A stretch of 64,000 nt of DNA from Tabrizicola thermarum (GTDB taxonomy: Bacteria; Pseudomonadota; Alphaproteobacteria; Rhodobacterales; Rhodobacteraceae): NCBI RefSeq assembly GCF_003574395.1, contig NZ_QMJY01000080.1, positions 62,001 through 126,000 on the forward strand. Direction: 5' to 3'. The first letter of the stretch is position 1. Every line of letters starts with the position of its first letter. Below, piece after piece: positions 46,762 through 57,100 of this stretch. The notes beneath the pieces are model-generated. The model was not told the DNA's origin, searched no databases, and saw only the letters and a program-made list of their open reading frames with translations. The translations under genes were made by a program, and so were the position numbers.

Positions 46762-47634
46762 ATGCCTGATCTCCTTGCCCAAATCCTGCGCGACAGCTGG
46801 TCTGCCGGGCTTGACGTGTTCCGGGGCCTCGTGCCCACGGGCCTGTTCTTTCTGGCGCTGGGTGCCCTGGTCAAGCGCAGCGCAATCCTTTCCGACATGC
46901 GCCGCGCCGCGTCCGAGACCGGCCTGAACCTGCAAATCCTTGTCTTCAACCTGGTCGTCGTCGGTCCGCTGATCGTCGTCCTGTCGCAGGCGCTGGTCTG
47001 GCTGTTCCGCACGCAGGGCTGGGCGCTGATCGACCCGTCGGTCTGGGTCGGGCTCCCCGCGCTTCCCGTCATGTTGCTAGGCATCTTCATTGGCGATTTC
47101 ACCGGCTACTGGCGGCACCGGCTGGAGCATACCCGCCTGCTCTGGCCCAGCCATGCGGTCCATCATTCGGATACGGAAATGACCTGGCTGACGCTGGAGC
47201 GGTTCCATCCGATCAACCGGATCACGAGCTTCGTGATCGACACGGCGGTTCTGCTGGTCCTTGGCCTGCCGACCGAGGCGGTGATCGCCAACAATCTGGT
47301 GCGCCACTACTACGGCTATCTGATCCATGCCGACCTGCCCTGGACCTACGGGCCGTTGGGATGGATCTTCGTCTCGCCCGCGATGCACCGCTGGCATCAT
47401 GCCGCCGATCCGGCCGCCTTCGACACCAATTACGCGACGGTGTTTTCGATCTTCGACCGGGCTTTCGGGACCTTCCGTGTTCCGGGACCCTGCACGGCGC
47501 CCCTGGGGGTGACCGACCGCATGGCCCCGACGCTGGCGGGCCAGATCGGCTATGCCTTCAGCCCGCGCGCCTATCGGCGCCGCAAGGCCACAGCCCCGGG
47601 TCCGCGGTCGGGACAGCAAGTGGCTGGCGAATAG
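46762..47634 (+). CDS. Fatty acid hydroxylase / sterol desaturase family protein
   Basis: A 290-residue membrane di-iron protein. The three histidine boxes are HRLEH (about residue 120), HAVHH and HRWHH (about 213). Helices precede and separate them. The substrate (sterol, carotenoid, lipid) is unknown. Its stop lies one base from the stop of the convergent DUF1150 gene. Confidence 0.9.
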   Translation: MPDLLAQILRDSWSAGLDVFRGLVPTGLFFLALGALVKRSAILSDMRRAASETGLNLQILVFNLVVVGPLIVVLSQALVWLFRTQGWALIDPSVWVGLPALPVMLLGIFIGDFTGYWRHRLEHTRLLWPSHAVHHSDTEMTWLTLERFHPINRITSFVIDTAVLLVLGLPTEAVIANNLVRHYYGYLIHADLPWTYGPLGWIFVSPAMHRWHHAADPAAFDTNYATVFSIFDRAFGTFRVPGPCTAPLGVTDRMAPTLAGQIGYAFSPRAYRRRKATAPGPRSGQQVAGE

Positions 47635-47635
47635 G

Positions 47636-47863
47636 TCAGTGCACGCTGACCGGCGTGTAGTCGTGCTCGCGCGCCAGATGGAACGCAAGCCTGCGGTCGG
47701 CGACCAGGGCAAGCTGGCGGCCGTCCGCGCCGTGGACCGACCAGATCACCTTCAGCCCGTCCATCTGCTCGCGCACCTCGTCCGGCAGGTCCGCCACCGG
47801 GATCTCGCGGACATAGACGATGCGATCCGCGCCCTGCGGCAATCCTTTGTATGGCGTATTCAT
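47636..47863 (-). CDS. DUF1150 family protein
   Basis: A 75-residue conserved alphaproteobacterial protein. The segment RIVYVREIPVADLPDEVREQ and the end LAFHLAREHDYTPVSVH are typical. The function is unknown. Its ATG overlaps the end of the Hsp20 gene by four bases, so it would be made under the same RpoH-type promoter; it therefore belongs to the heat-shock response here. Confidence 0.88.
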   Translation of the reverse strand: MNTPYKGLPQGADRIVYVREIPVADLPDEVREQMDGLKVIWSVHGADGRQLALVADRRLAFHLAREHDYTPVSVH

Positions 47864-48300
47864 CCCTTGCCCCCTTTCTGGCTGGCATCCTTGCGACCGA
47901 TCCGGATCGTCTGCACCACGGGTTCCGGCACATGGCGGCGCAGATCGACGTGCAGAAGCCCGTTCTCCATCGTGGCCCCCGCAACCTCGACCCCATCCGC
48001 CAGCACGAAACTGCGCTGAAAGGCCCGGGACGCGATCCCGCGATGCAGGAACACCCTCTCGCCCGCGTCATCCGCCTGGCGGCCGCGCACGACAAGCTGC
48101 CGGTCCTCGACGGTGATCGACAGGTCCTCCTCGCGGAAGCCCGCCACCGCGAGGGTGATCCGATAGGCGTTGTCGGCCACCGCCTCGATGTTGAACGGAG
48201 GGTAGCCCTCGGCCCCCGATTTCGCGGTGCGTTCGACCAGCCGTTCCAGCTGCTCGAACCCCAGAAGATACGGGTGGGCCCCAAAGCTCAGTTTCGTCAT
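47860..48300 (-). CDS. Small heat-shock protein, Hsp20 family (IbpA-like)
   Basis: A 146-residue alpha-crystallin-type chaperone that holds unfolded proteins. The alpha-crystallin domain runs from YPPFNIEAVADNAYRITLAV to the A-x-x-x-NGLL motif (ATMENGLLHVDL). The N-terminal LLGFEQLERLVER is shared with IbpA. A sigma-32-type promoter is visible 68-96 bases upstream. Confidence 0.93.
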   Translation of the reverse strand: MTKLSFGAHPYLLGFEQLERLVERTAKSGAEGYPPFNIEAVADNAYRITLAVAGFREEDLSITVEDRQLVVRGRQADDAGERVFLHRGIASRAFQRSFVLADGVEVAGATMENGLLHVDLRRHVPEPVVQTIRIGRKDASQKGGKG

Positions 48301-48367
48301 CGGACAGTCCTTGGCATAAGCGACGGTTCGGTTTTCGCGGCCCTGTCACAGGCACCGCTGCGGCTGA

Positions 48368-48396
48368 ATATGGGGCCGGCGGCTGCGCCCCGCAAG
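48368..48396 (-). promoter_or_regulatory. RpoH (sigma-32)-type promoter of hsp20
   Basis: On the minus strand CTTGCGG (48390-48396), 14 bases, then CCCCATAT (48368-48375) match the heat-shock consensus CTTGAAA-N11-16-CCCCATNT in six of seven and all positions that count. Transcription would start near 48360, giving a leader of about 60 bases. Confidence 0.75.
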
Positions 48397-48511
48397 CCCC
48401 GGAGGGGCCGGGAAATCCGGCGATTTCCACGCGAATTCGCGCAGAAACCTTCACGCTGGAACCCGGCTTCCTATATTCTGTCCGAAAGGCAGAAACCGAT
48501 TCGTCACAGCC

Positions 48512-48730
48512 ATGAACGCCCCCACCGAACTCAGCCATGAAGAGATGCTGGGCATCCGTCTGGAAGTCTTGCGTCGCGAACACCGCGACCTGGACGAGGC
48601 CATTCATGCCCTGGAACAGACCGGCCGCCCCGATCAGCTGACCCTGCGCCGCCTGAAAAAGCAGAAACTGGCGCTGAAGGACCAGATCGTGAAGATCGAG
48701 GACATGCTGATCCCCGACATCATCGCCTGA
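48512..48730 (+). CDS. DUF465 (YdcH) family protein
   Basis: A 72-residue, highly charged, helical protein: [18 protein letters not shown], then [20 protein letters not shown]. This is the YdcH/DUF465 family of small coiled-coil proteins, whose role is unknown. It is divergent from hsp20 and followed by purE after 55 bases. Confidence 0.88.
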   Translation: MNAPTELSHEEMLGIRLEVLRREHRDLDEAIHALEQTGRPDQLTLRRLKKQKLALKDQIVKIEDMLIPDIIA

Positions 48731-48785
48731 GGCTTGCCCCTGTCCTCTGTTCCCGGTAATCGCGCCTGAAACCAGGGGGGCGCGC

Positions 48786-49265
48786 ATGGCGGTATCCGTC
48801 GGACTCATCATGGGGTCGCAAAGCGACTGGCCCACCATGAAGGCCGCCGCCGAGATCCTCGACGACCTCGGCATCCCCTACGAGACGAAGATCGTCAGCG
48901 CCCACCGCACCCCGGACCGCCTGTGGGACTATGGCAGGACTGCCGTCGCAAGGGGCCTCAAGGTCATCATCGCGGGCGCGGGCGGGGCGGCGCATCTGCC
49001 GGGCATGATGGCCTCGAAGACCCGGCTGCCCGTGATCGGCGTGCCGGTCCAGACCAAGGCGCTGGCGGGCGTCGATTCGCTCTATTCGATCCTCCAGATG
49101 CCCAAGGGCTACCCCGTCGCCACCATGGCCATCGGCGGCGCGGCCAATGCAGGCCTGATGGCGGCGGCGATCCTGGCCACCTCCGACCCCGCCGTGGCCG
49201 CCCGCCTTGACGCCTGGCGCGAGGCGCTCTCTGCCTCGATCCCCGAGGAGCCTTCGGATGACTGA
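48786..49265 (+). CDS. purE: N5-carboxyaminoimidazole ribonucleotide mutase
   Basis: A 159-residue class I PurE, which converts N5-CAIR to CAIR in purine synthesis. [23 protein letters not shown] (catalytic His), [11 protein letters not shown] and [17 protein letters not shown] are clear. Its last eight bases overlap purK, so the two are co-translated. Confidence 0.96.
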   Translation: MAVSVGLIMGSQSDWPTMKAAAEILDDLGIPYETKIVSAHRTPDRLWDYGRTAVARGLKVIIAGAGGAAHLPGMMASKTRLPVIGVPVQTKALAGVDSLYSILQMPKGYPVATMAIGGAANAGLMAAAILATSDPAVAARLDAWREALSASIPEEPSDD

Positions 49266-50322
49266 CCTGCCGCAGGGCGCGACCATCGGCATCCTCGGCG
49301 GCGGGCAGCTCGGCCGGATGCTTTCGGTCGCCGCCAGCCGCCTGGGCTACCGCTGCCACATCTTTGAACCCGGCGCCGCGCCTGCGGGCGATGTGGCCTT
49401 TGCCGTGACGACCGCCCCCTACGAGGACGAAGCCGCCTTGCGCGCCTTCGCCGCCAGCGTCGATGCCATCACCTACGAATTCGAGAACGTCCCCACCTCC
49501 GCTCTCGACCTGCTGGAAGCGCTCAAACCCATCCGCCCGAACCGCCGCGCCCTTGCGATCAGCCAGGACCGCATCGCCGAGAAGTCCTTCCTGAACGACC
49601 TCGGGTTGCAGACCGCGCCGTGGGCCGCAGTGAACTCCGAGGCCGACCTGCGCGTCGCCGCCGACCGCCTTGGCCTGCCCGCGATCCTCAAGACGACGCG
49701 GCTGGGATATGACGGCAAGGGTCAGGTCAAGCTGGAGGACGTGGCCGCCATCCCCGCCGCCTGGGCCGCCATGAACGGCGCCGCCTGCATCCTGGAAGCC
49801 TTCGTCGCCTTCGACCGTGAGGTCAGCGTCATCGCCGCGCGCGGCCTTGACGGACAGGTCGCCTGCTACGACCCCGGCGAGAATACGCACCGCGAGGGCA
49901 TCCTGCGCACGACCACGGTGCCCGCGCGCCTGACCCCCGGCCAACGCTCCGACGCCGTCCTGATCGCCGCCCGCATCCTGAACGCGCTGGACTATGTCGG
50001 CGTGATGGGGGTGGAGCTGTTCGTCACCCCGCGCGGCCTTCTGGTGAACGAGATCGCCCCCCGCGTCCACAACTCCGGCCACTGGACGCAACAGGGCTGC
50101 ACCGTGGACCAGTTCGAACAGCACATCCGCGCCGTGGCGGGCCTGCCCCTGGGCGAAGGCAACCGGTACGCCGATGTGGTGATGGAGAACCTGATCGGCG
50201 ACGATGTGCTGAAGGTCCCCGACCTTTTGAAAGCCCGCGACACCGCTGTCCACCTCTACGGCAAGGGCGCGCCCAGACCGGGGCGCAAGATGGGCCATGT
50301 GAACCGGATCATCCGGGGATAG
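49258..50322 (+). CDS. purK: 5-(carboxyamino)imidazole ribonucleotide synthase
   Basis: A 354-residue ATP-grasp enzyme that carboxylates AIR with bicarbonate and [16 protein letters not shown] at the N-terminus, [15 protein letters not shown] in the ATP-grasp region and [17 protein letters not shown] at the end are diagnostic. ATG at 49258 overlaps purE. Substrate is handed to PurE directly. Confidence 0.95.
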   Translation: MTDLPQGATIGILGGGQLGRMLSVAASRLGYRCHIFEPGAAPAGDVAFAVTTAPYEDEAALRAFAASVDAITYEFENVPTSALDLLEALKPIRPNRRALAISQDRIAEKSFLNDLGLQTAPWAAVNSEADLRVAADRLGLPAILKTTRLGYDGKGQVKLEDVAAIPAAWAAMNGAACILEAFVAFDREVSVIAARGLDGQVACYDPGENTHREGILRTTTVPARLTPGQRSDAVLIAARILNALDYVGVMGVELFVTPRGLLVNEIAPRVHNSGHWTQQGCTVDQFEQHIRAVAGLPLGEGNRYADVVMENLIGDDVLKVPDLLKARDTAVHLYGKGAPRPGRKMGHVNRIIRG

Positions 50323-50352
50323 CCCCGTCTTCGGTTTCCCGGCGAGCGGCCC

Positions 50353-51042
50353 CTATCTCTCGAACCGCCCGTGCCGCAGGAAGTGGATCACCTGCCGGAT
50401 CACCGTCGGGTTGACCATCATCCAGGTATGGCTGACCGGAAGCTCCAGATGATCCGTCATCCCCTCCAGCCGCGTCGAGGCCACCGTCACCTTGCCATCA
50501 TCCGGCCCCGGCAACAGCTGGCTGAACCAGGGGCTGACCGACCGCGTCCCGGCGATGATCCCCAGCGGATAGTCCGCGGGTGGCAGACGGTTCGGCCAGC
50601 TGTCCGGTCCGGTGCCCAGGCTCATCCCCGCCGGGCCGTTCACCATCTCGAACACCTTCCAGTCGCCCAGCCGGTCCACCAGTTCCGATCCATGGTTCGG
50701 CGGCGCCAGCATCACCACGCGGCCCAGCCCCGGCGGATGCCCCCGCGCCAGCAGGTCCCGCACCAGGATGCCGCCCATCGAATGGGTCACGAAATGCGTC
50801 CTCCCCGCGAAGGGCACCGCGACCGCCTCGGCCACATGGGCCACCAGCTGATCCGGCGTCAGCGTCGTCGAAGGATAGGCCGCATGGCTGACCGCATAGC
50901 CCGCGCCGCGCAGGGCCAGCCCCAGCGCCGCCAGCGATCGCGCCGACCGGGCCAGCCCGTGGACGAGGATCACCCTCTCGGACGGGACCCCGCCGGTGGC
51001 GGCATCGGGCGGGGCAGGGAACGGCAGGCGCAAGCGGATCAT
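50353..51042 (-). CDS. Alpha/beta-hydrolase, lipase/esterase-like
   Basis: About 229 residues of the alpha/beta-hydrolase fold. [15 protein letters not shown] carries the oxyanion region, and the nucleophile elbow is [14 protein letters not shown] with Ser. A C-terminal His ([10 protein letters not shown]) and an acidic residue ([12 protein letters not shown]) complete a triad. No signal peptide. The start is uncertain: ATG at 51042 has little SD; ATG at 51072 has GGGAAGG but at 11 bases spacing. Substrate unknown. Confidence 0.83.
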   Translation of the reverse strand: MIRLRLPFPAPPDAATGGVPSERVILVHGLARSARSLAALGLALRGAGYAVSHAAYPSTTLTPDQLVAHVAEAVAVPFAGRTHFVTHSMGGILVRDLLARGHPPGLGRVVMLAPPNHGSELVDRLGDWKVFEMVNGPAGMSLGTGPDSWPNRLPPADYPLGIIAGTRSVSPWFSQLLPGPDDGKVTVASTRLEGMTDHLELPVSHTWMMVNPTVIRQVIHFLRHGRFER

Positions 51043-51114
51043 GCCGCGATCATCGCGTGGGCCGCAGGGCATGGAAAGGGTCGCCTTCCCTGACCTTGCG
51101 TCACGACCCCGGCC

Positions 51115-51513
51115 TTACGCGTCGGGCACGTCGGTGTCGGGCAGACCCTGCGCCTGCCGGTCCCGCGCCTCGCGCGCGAGCCTTTCGTACCGTGCCCGGA
51201 AACCTTCCAGCATCTTCTCGTCCAGTTCCTCCAGGTCCAGAAGCGCATTATGCGCCCCCTGGGTCGCCCGGATCAGTTCGTCCAGCTTCAGCTGGATCGC
51301 GGCCGTGTCGCGGTTCTGGGTGTTCTGGATCAGGAACACCATCAGAAAGGTGACGATCGTCGTGCCGGTGTTGATGACCAGCTGCCAGGTGTCGGAAAAG
51401 CCGAAAAGCGGTCCGGTCACGATCCAGACCAGGATCACCCCCAGCGCCAGAAGAAAGGTCGTCGGCCGCCCGCACCAGCTCGACACCCGTTTCGCCACCT
51501 CGCCGTAAGCCAT
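51115..51513 (-). CDS. Low-affinity iron permease family protein (PF04120)
   Basis: A 132-residue membrane protein with two helices (FLLALGVILVWIVTGPLFGF and VTFLMVFLIQNTQNRD) and a charged C-terminal coil. The NTQNRD-x-AAIQLKLDELIRAT segment identifies the low-affinity Fe/cation permease-like family; its transport function is not demonstrated in most bacteria. Confidence 0.86.
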   Translation of the reverse strand: MAYGEVAKRVSSWCGRPTTFLLALGVILVWIVTGPLFGFSDTWQLVINTGTTIVTFLMVFLIQNTQNRDTAAIQLKLDELIRATQGAHNALLDLEELDEKMLEGFRARYERLAREARDRQAQGLPDTDVPDA

Positions 51514-51579
51514 CGCAGCCTCCCCTGTTCGTCCGCACTCTGGACAAAGCCGCCCGCCCCGCGCAACCCTGCCTGGGCC

Positions 51580-52029
51580 ATGGCCCGCTTAAAACCCCGC
51601 ATCGCCGCCCGCGCGCTGATCCTGCATCAGGACCGGCTTCTTCTGGTCAACGCCTATCCCGGTGCGCGGCTTGGCCTCTGGTGCGCCCCGGGTGGCGGCT
51701 GCGAGGCGGGGCAGTCGCTTCCCGACAACCTCGCCCGCGAGGTGAGGGAGGAGACAGGCCTTTCCATCTCCGTCGGCCCCCCGGCGCTGGTGAACGAATT
51801 CCACGACCCCGACAGCGGGTTCCACCAGATCGACATCTTCTTCCGCTGCACGCTTGTGTCCGGCGACCTCGACCCCCACTGGACCGACCCCGAAGGCGTC
51901 GTCACCGACCGCCGCTTCTTCAGCCGCGCCGACCTCGCCACGATCCGCTTCAAGCCCGACAGCCTGCTAAAGGCCGCCTGGGGCACCGGGGCCGCGCTCT
52001 ACGACCCGCTGGAAGTGATCCTGAAATGA
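51580..52029 (+). CDS. Nudix hydrolase
   Basis: A 149-residue Nudix domain. The box is GGGCEAGQSLPDNLAREV then [24 protein letters not shown] and WCAPGGG are typical. Substrate not predictable. Starts the Nudix-GreB-GNAT overlapping set. Confidence 0.9.
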   Translation: MARLKPRIAARALILHQDRLLLVNAYPGARLGLWCAPGGGCEAGQSLPDNLAREVREETGLSISVGPPALVNEFHDPDSGFHQIDIFFRCTLVSGDLDPHWTDPEGVVTDRRFFSRADLATIRFKPDSLLKAAWGTGAALYDPLEVILK

Positions 52030-52526
52030 GCCGCGCCTTCGTCAACGAGGATGCCGGGGCCGACCGCCCCGACCTGCCGGAGCTTCCCGTTCCTCCCGGC
52101 CCGAACATCGTCACCCCGCGGGGCCTTGCCGACCTGCAAGCCCGGATCGCCCGGCGCAAGGCCGATCTTGCGGCCCTGAAAGCCCGCGCCGACCGGCTGG
52201 ACAAGCTCCCCGAAGCCGCCGCTGAGCGGGACTTGCGCTGGCTGGAAGCCCGCCTCAAGGCTGCCGTTGTGATCGACCCTTCGACTCACGACCTTACCGA
52301 AGTCGCCTTCGGCCTGGCCGTCACCGTCGCCGACGAGGACGGGCGCGAGACCACCTACGAAATCGTCGGCGAGGACGAGGCCGACGCCAGCCGAAACCGA
52401 ATCGCGCCGAACTCTCCCCTTGCCCGCGCCCTTCTCGGCGCGCGGGTCGGCGATGTCGTGACCTGGCGCCGCCCCGCCGGGGCCGTCGATCTGGAAATCC
52501 TAAGGATCGCCCATGCGGATCCGTGA
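52026..52526 (+). CDS. GreA/GreB-family transcription elongation factor
   Basis: A 166-residue protein opening with SRAFVNEDAGADRP and an antiparallel coiled-coil region (GLADLQARIARRKADLAALKAR), then a GreA/GreB C-terminal domain with YEIVGEDEADASRNRIAPNSPLARALLG. GreB-like factors stimulate transcript cleavage in stalled RNA polymerase. The coil-tip residues cannot be checked by eye with certainty. ATG overlaps the Nudix stop by four bases. Confidence 0.88.
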   Translation: MSRAFVNEDAGADRPDLPELPVPPGPNIVTPRGLADLQARIARRKADLAALKARADRLDKLPEAAAERDLRWLEARLKAAVVIDPSTHDLTEVAFGLAVTVADEDGRETTYEIVGEDEADASRNRIAPNSPLARALLGARVGDVVTWRRPAGAVDLEILRIAHADP

Positions 52527-52995
52527 GCTTTTCCCCTCCGAAACCGCCCTTGTCGCGCAATTCTACCGCGAGGCGCCGGACTACTGGCTTCTGGCCGAGG
52601 GCCGCTGCGACCCCGCCGCCCAGGCGCAGGACTTCTTTACCGACGCGCCGCCGAACTGCGACCCGGCGACCAGCGACCGGCTGGGACTGTTCCTCAACCA
52701 CCGCCTCTCCGGCGTGGCCGAGGTCTCCTACGGCTTCCCCGACCCTTCCGACGCCTATCTCGGCCTGATGATCCTTGGCCCCTGGGCGCAAGGCGCGGGG
52801 CACGGTCGGGCCTTCCTTGCCCATGTGGAAACCCTCGCCCGCAAGCGCCACGCCCCCCGGCTGTATCTCGCCGTCCTCGACGTGAACCCCCGCGGGCGGG
52901 CGTTCTGGGAACGGGAAGGCTTCTCCGGCACCGGCCTGACCCGCCGTGACGCGATCACGGGTCACCTGATCGAACGGCTGGTGAAACCCCTGTAA
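52513..52995 (+). CDS. GNAT-family N-acetyltransferase
   Basis: A 160-residue GNAT-fold protein. The acetyl-CoA loop is Q-G-A-G-H-G-R-A (Q-x-x-G-x-G/A-like) and the C-terminal half reads LYLAVLDVNPRGRAFWEREGFSGTG, the usual N-x-R/A-x-x-FYEKxGF region. Substrate unknown. It overlaps the GreB-like gene by 14 bases and the convergent EamA gene by 34 bases at its 3' end. Confidence 0.86.
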   Translation: MRIRELFPSETALVAQFYREAPDYWLLAEGRCDPAAQAQDFFTDAPPNCDPATSDRLGLFLNHRLSGVAEVSYGFPDPSDAYLGLMILGPWAQGAGHGRAFLAHVETLARKRHAPRLYLAVLDVNPRGRAFWEREGFSGTGLTRRDAITGHLIERLVKPL

Positions 52996-53825
52996 GGCAG
53001 GCTCGCCAGCGCCACGCCGCCCAGCACCAGCACTGCCGCCAGCCAGAAGCGCAGGCCCGGCATCTCTGCCAGCAGCACCGCCCCGCCCAGGGCCGCGATC
53101 ACCGGCACGGTCAGCTGCGCCACCGCCGCCCGCGCTGCCCCCAGGCGGGGCAGGATCGCATACCACAGCGCATAGCCCAGCCCCGAGGTGACTGCCCCGG
53201 ACATCACGGCCAGCAGCGCGCCCATCCCGTCCGGCGCCGCCACCCCGGCCAGCAGCCCCAGCGGCAGCACCAGCGGCACCGACAGAAGGAAGTTCCACGC
53301 CGTCGCGGCGAGGGGGTCCACCGCGCCCCGGCCGGCCAGCGAATAGACGCCCCAGCCGACACCCGCGCAGGCCATCAGCAGCAGCGGACCCAGGGCGGTC
53401 GCTCCGGGTGCCGCAATCAGCGCAAGGCCAACCAGCGCCAGCCCCGCCCCTGCCCAGCGCCGGGGGGGCACGACCTCGCGCGAGACAAGCGCGCCTGCGA
53501 ACATCGTGACCTGCACTGTCCCGAACAGCACCAGCGCCCCCGTCCCGGCATCCAGACCGCGATAGGCCAGCGAGAACCCAAGAAGATAGGCCGCAAGCCC
53601 AGCCACCCCGGCGACCCGGTCCCTGCCTCCGGCCCAGGCCAACCCGCCCCGCTGCCAGAGAACCAGCGCCGCCAGCGTCACCGCCCCTGCCGCCAGCCTC
53701 AGCATCGCAAACTCCACCGCGCCGATATGCCCCGGCCCCACCGCCCAGCGGTTCAGCACGGAATTGGCCGCGAAGGCCAGCATGGTCAGGGAGGTCAGCA
53801 GGAAAAGGCGCATGGGTCGCACCAT
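52962..53825 (-). CDS. EamA-family transporter
   Basis: A 287-residue protein with ten hydrophobic helices in two EamA repeats, small helix-breaking residues throughout. Substrate unknown. The ATG at 53825 is preferred to one at 53813; both lack a strong SD. Its 3' end overlaps the convergent GNAT gene by 34 bases. It is not closely related in sequence, as far as I can judge, to the other EamA gene at 38569. Confidence 0.83.
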   Translation of the reverse strand: MVRPMRLFLLTSLTMLAFAANSVLNRWAVGPGHIGAVEFAMLRLAAGAVTLAALVLWQRGGLAWAGGRDRVAGVAGLAAYLLGFSLAYRGLDAGTGALVLFGTVQVTMFAGALVSREVVPPRRWAGAGLALVGLALIAAPGATALGPLLLMACAGVGWGVYSLAGRGAVDPLAATAWNFLLSVPLVLPLGLLAGVAAPDGMGALLAVMSGAVTSGLGYALWYAILPRLGAARAAVAQLTVPVIAALGGAVLLAEMPGLRFWLAAVLVLGGVALASLPYRGFTSRSIR

Positions 53826-53836
53826 GACTGCCCCCG

Positions 53837-53864
53837 GTAGGGTGGGCAATACTGCCCACCCTAC
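53837..53864. repeat. Palindromic REP-like element
   Basis: GTAGGGTGGGCA (53837-53848) and TGCCCACCCTAC (53853-53864) form a perfect 12-bp inverted repeat around an ATAC loop. The motif GTAGGGTGGGC is a common repetitive palindrome in many proteobacterial genomes. It lies between the EamA start and the groEL terminator. Confidence 0.7.
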
Positions 53865-53877
53865 GAACGGAAGTGAA

Positions 53878-53901
53878 AAAGGGCGCCCGAAGGCGCCCTT
53901 T
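53878..53901 (-). terminator. Intrinsic terminator of groESL
   Basis: AAAGGGCGCC-UUCG-GGCGCCCUUU on the minus strand, a perfect 10-bp stem with a UUCG tetraloop followed by U residues, 23 bases after the groEL stop. Confidence 0.85.
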
Positions 53902-53923
53902 CCCGTAAAGCGACAGGCGTGGA

Positions 53924-55588
<1,665 letters not shown>

Positions 55589-55627
55589 TCAGGAAAGGCT
55601 TGGGCCGGGGTTCGGCCCCACTGCGCC

Positions 55628-55915
55628 TCAGGAGATGATCCCGAGGATGTCGCTTTCCTTCATGATCAGCATCTCTTCGCCGTTCAGCGTCACTTCGGTG
55701 CCCGACCATTTGCCGAACAGGACGCGATCGCCGGCCTTGACCGACGGTGCGATCAGTTCACCCGAATCCTTGCGTGCGCCCTCGCCCACGGCGACGATCT
55801 CGCCCTCGGCCGGTTTTTCCTTGGCGGTGTCGGGGATGATGAGCCCGCCCTTGGTCTTTTCGTCCGAGGCGATACGCTTGACCAGAACACGGTCATGCAG
55901 CGGTTTGAAAGCCAT
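55628..55915 (-). CDS. groS: 10-kDa co-chaperonin GroES
   Basis: A 95-residue GroES with the mobile-loop [19 protein letters not shown] and the [10 protein letters not shown] opening. It caps GroEL rings. Thirty-seven bases separate its ATG from the CIRCE operator. Confidence 0.97.
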   Translation of the reverse strand: MAFKPLHDRVLVKRIASDEKTKGGLIIPDTAKEKPAEGEIVAVGEGARKDSGELIAPSVKAGDRVLFGKWSGTEVTLNGEEMLIMKESDILGIIS

Positions 55916-55952
55916 CTGGGGTACTCCCTTGAGTTTCCAGGTTTGATCTCGA

Positions 55953-55979
55953 TTAGCACTCAGCCTGCCCGAGTGCTAA
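55953..55979. promoter_or_regulatory. CIRCE operator (HrcA binding site), perfect consensus
   Basis: TTAGCACTC-N9-GAGTGCTAA, the exact CIRCE consensus. It lies 38 bases upstream of groES and 120 bases upstream of the divergent TraB-type gene. HrcA represses groESL here until heat stress; hrcA itself is not in the window. Confidence 0.95.
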
Positions 55980-56098
55980 CGGCTTTTCAGGTAGGCGATG
56001 CCCCCGCGCGAGTCAACACCCGCGACCCGGCTTTTCGCTTTGCCTTTTGCCGGTGCGATGCCACGATGGGGCGAACCGTTCCAATTCCGCAAGGTCGC

Positions 56099-57100
56099 AT
56101 GTCCCGCCTTCTCTCCGCCATCGCCTCCCTCACCCTGTCCCTGATCCTTGCCTTCCCCGTGACCGCCGCCTGTGCCGGCCGCAATCTCTTCGACACGATG
56201 GAACCGGCGCGGCTGGCCGAGATCAGGGCCGCCGCCGCCGCCGTCCCCTTTGCCAGCGGCAATTTCTGGCGCGCGACGCGCGGGGACGAGGTCATCACCC
56301 TTGCCGGGACCTACCACTTCGACGACCCGCGCCACGCCGCCAACATCGCCGCGCTGACGCCATATATCACGGCCGCCAGCACCGTCCTTGTCGAAGCGGG
56401 CCCCGAAGAGGAAGCGGCGCTGATGCGGAAGATCGCCGACGACCCCTCGGCCATGGTCATCACCCAAGGCCCCACGCTGAACCAGCGCCTCCCTCCCGAA
56501 GTCTGGGCGCCGCTGAAGGATGCCCTGTCTGCCCGCGGCATCCCCGCCTTCATGGCCGCCAAGTTCCAGCCCTGGTATGTCCTCACCCTCCTCTCCATCC
56601 CGCCCTGCGCGATGACGTCGATGGCGGAACAGCCGAAGGGCCTGGATGGCGCGGTCATCGACACCGCGCTTGCGGCGGGCATTCCCGTGCGCGGGCTTGA
56701 ACCGTTCGACACGCTTTTCGGCATCTTCGACGCCATGACGCCCGAAGAGCTGACCGAGATGCTGATCTCTACCCTCGCCATCGAGGACATGAGCGAGGAC
56801 TACTTCACCACCCTCGTCGACAGCTACTTTGCCGGAGAAAGCCGCCTCGCCTGGGAACTCATGCGCTTTGCCGCCTATGACATGCCCGGCTACACCCGCG
56901 CCCGGATCGACGCCGACTTCGCGCGGATGGAGGACCTCGTCGCGTCCCGCCGCAACCGGGCGTGGATCCCGGTCCTGACCGAGGCTTCGGCCAAGGGCCC
57001 GGTGTTCAGCGCCTTCGGCGCCCTGCATCTGTCGGGCGAGGATGGCGTGCTGAACCTGCTGAAGAAGGAAGGCTTCACTGTAGAGGAGCTGCCCCTGTGA
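56099..57100 (+). CDS. TraB/GumN family protein
   Basis: A 333-residue exported protein. The signal peptide (SRLLSAIASLTLSLILAFPV, cleaved near TAACA-GR) precedes a TraB/GumN domain, with the LAGTYHFDDP and GPEEEAAL motifs that carry the G-x-x-H and Glu residues of this metalloprotease-like family (Tiki/ERB group). The function in bacteria is unclear. ATG at 56099 with AAGGTCGC upstream. Its stop overlaps the start of the next gene. Confidence 0.86.
   Translation: MSRLLSAIASLTLSLILAFPVTAACAGRNLFDTMEPARLAEIRAAAAAVPFASGNFWRATRGDEVITLAGTYHFDDPRHAANIAALTPYITAASTVLVEAGPEEEAALMRKIADDPSAMVITQGPTLNQRLPPEVWAPLKDALSARGIPAFMAAKFQPWYVLTLLSIPPCAMTSMAEQPKGLDGAVIDTALAAGIPVRGLEPFDTLFGIFDAMTPEELTEMLISTLAIEDMSEDYFTTLVDSYFAGESRLAWELMRFAAYDMPGYTRARIDADFARMEDLVASRRNRAWIPVLTEASAKGPVFSAFGALHLSGEDGVLNLLKKEGFTVEELPL

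Noticed and set aside
55942..55956. FNR-like sequence (TTGAT-N4-ATTAG) near groES
   Set aside because: The second half-site does not match, and the sequence is part of the CIRCE region.
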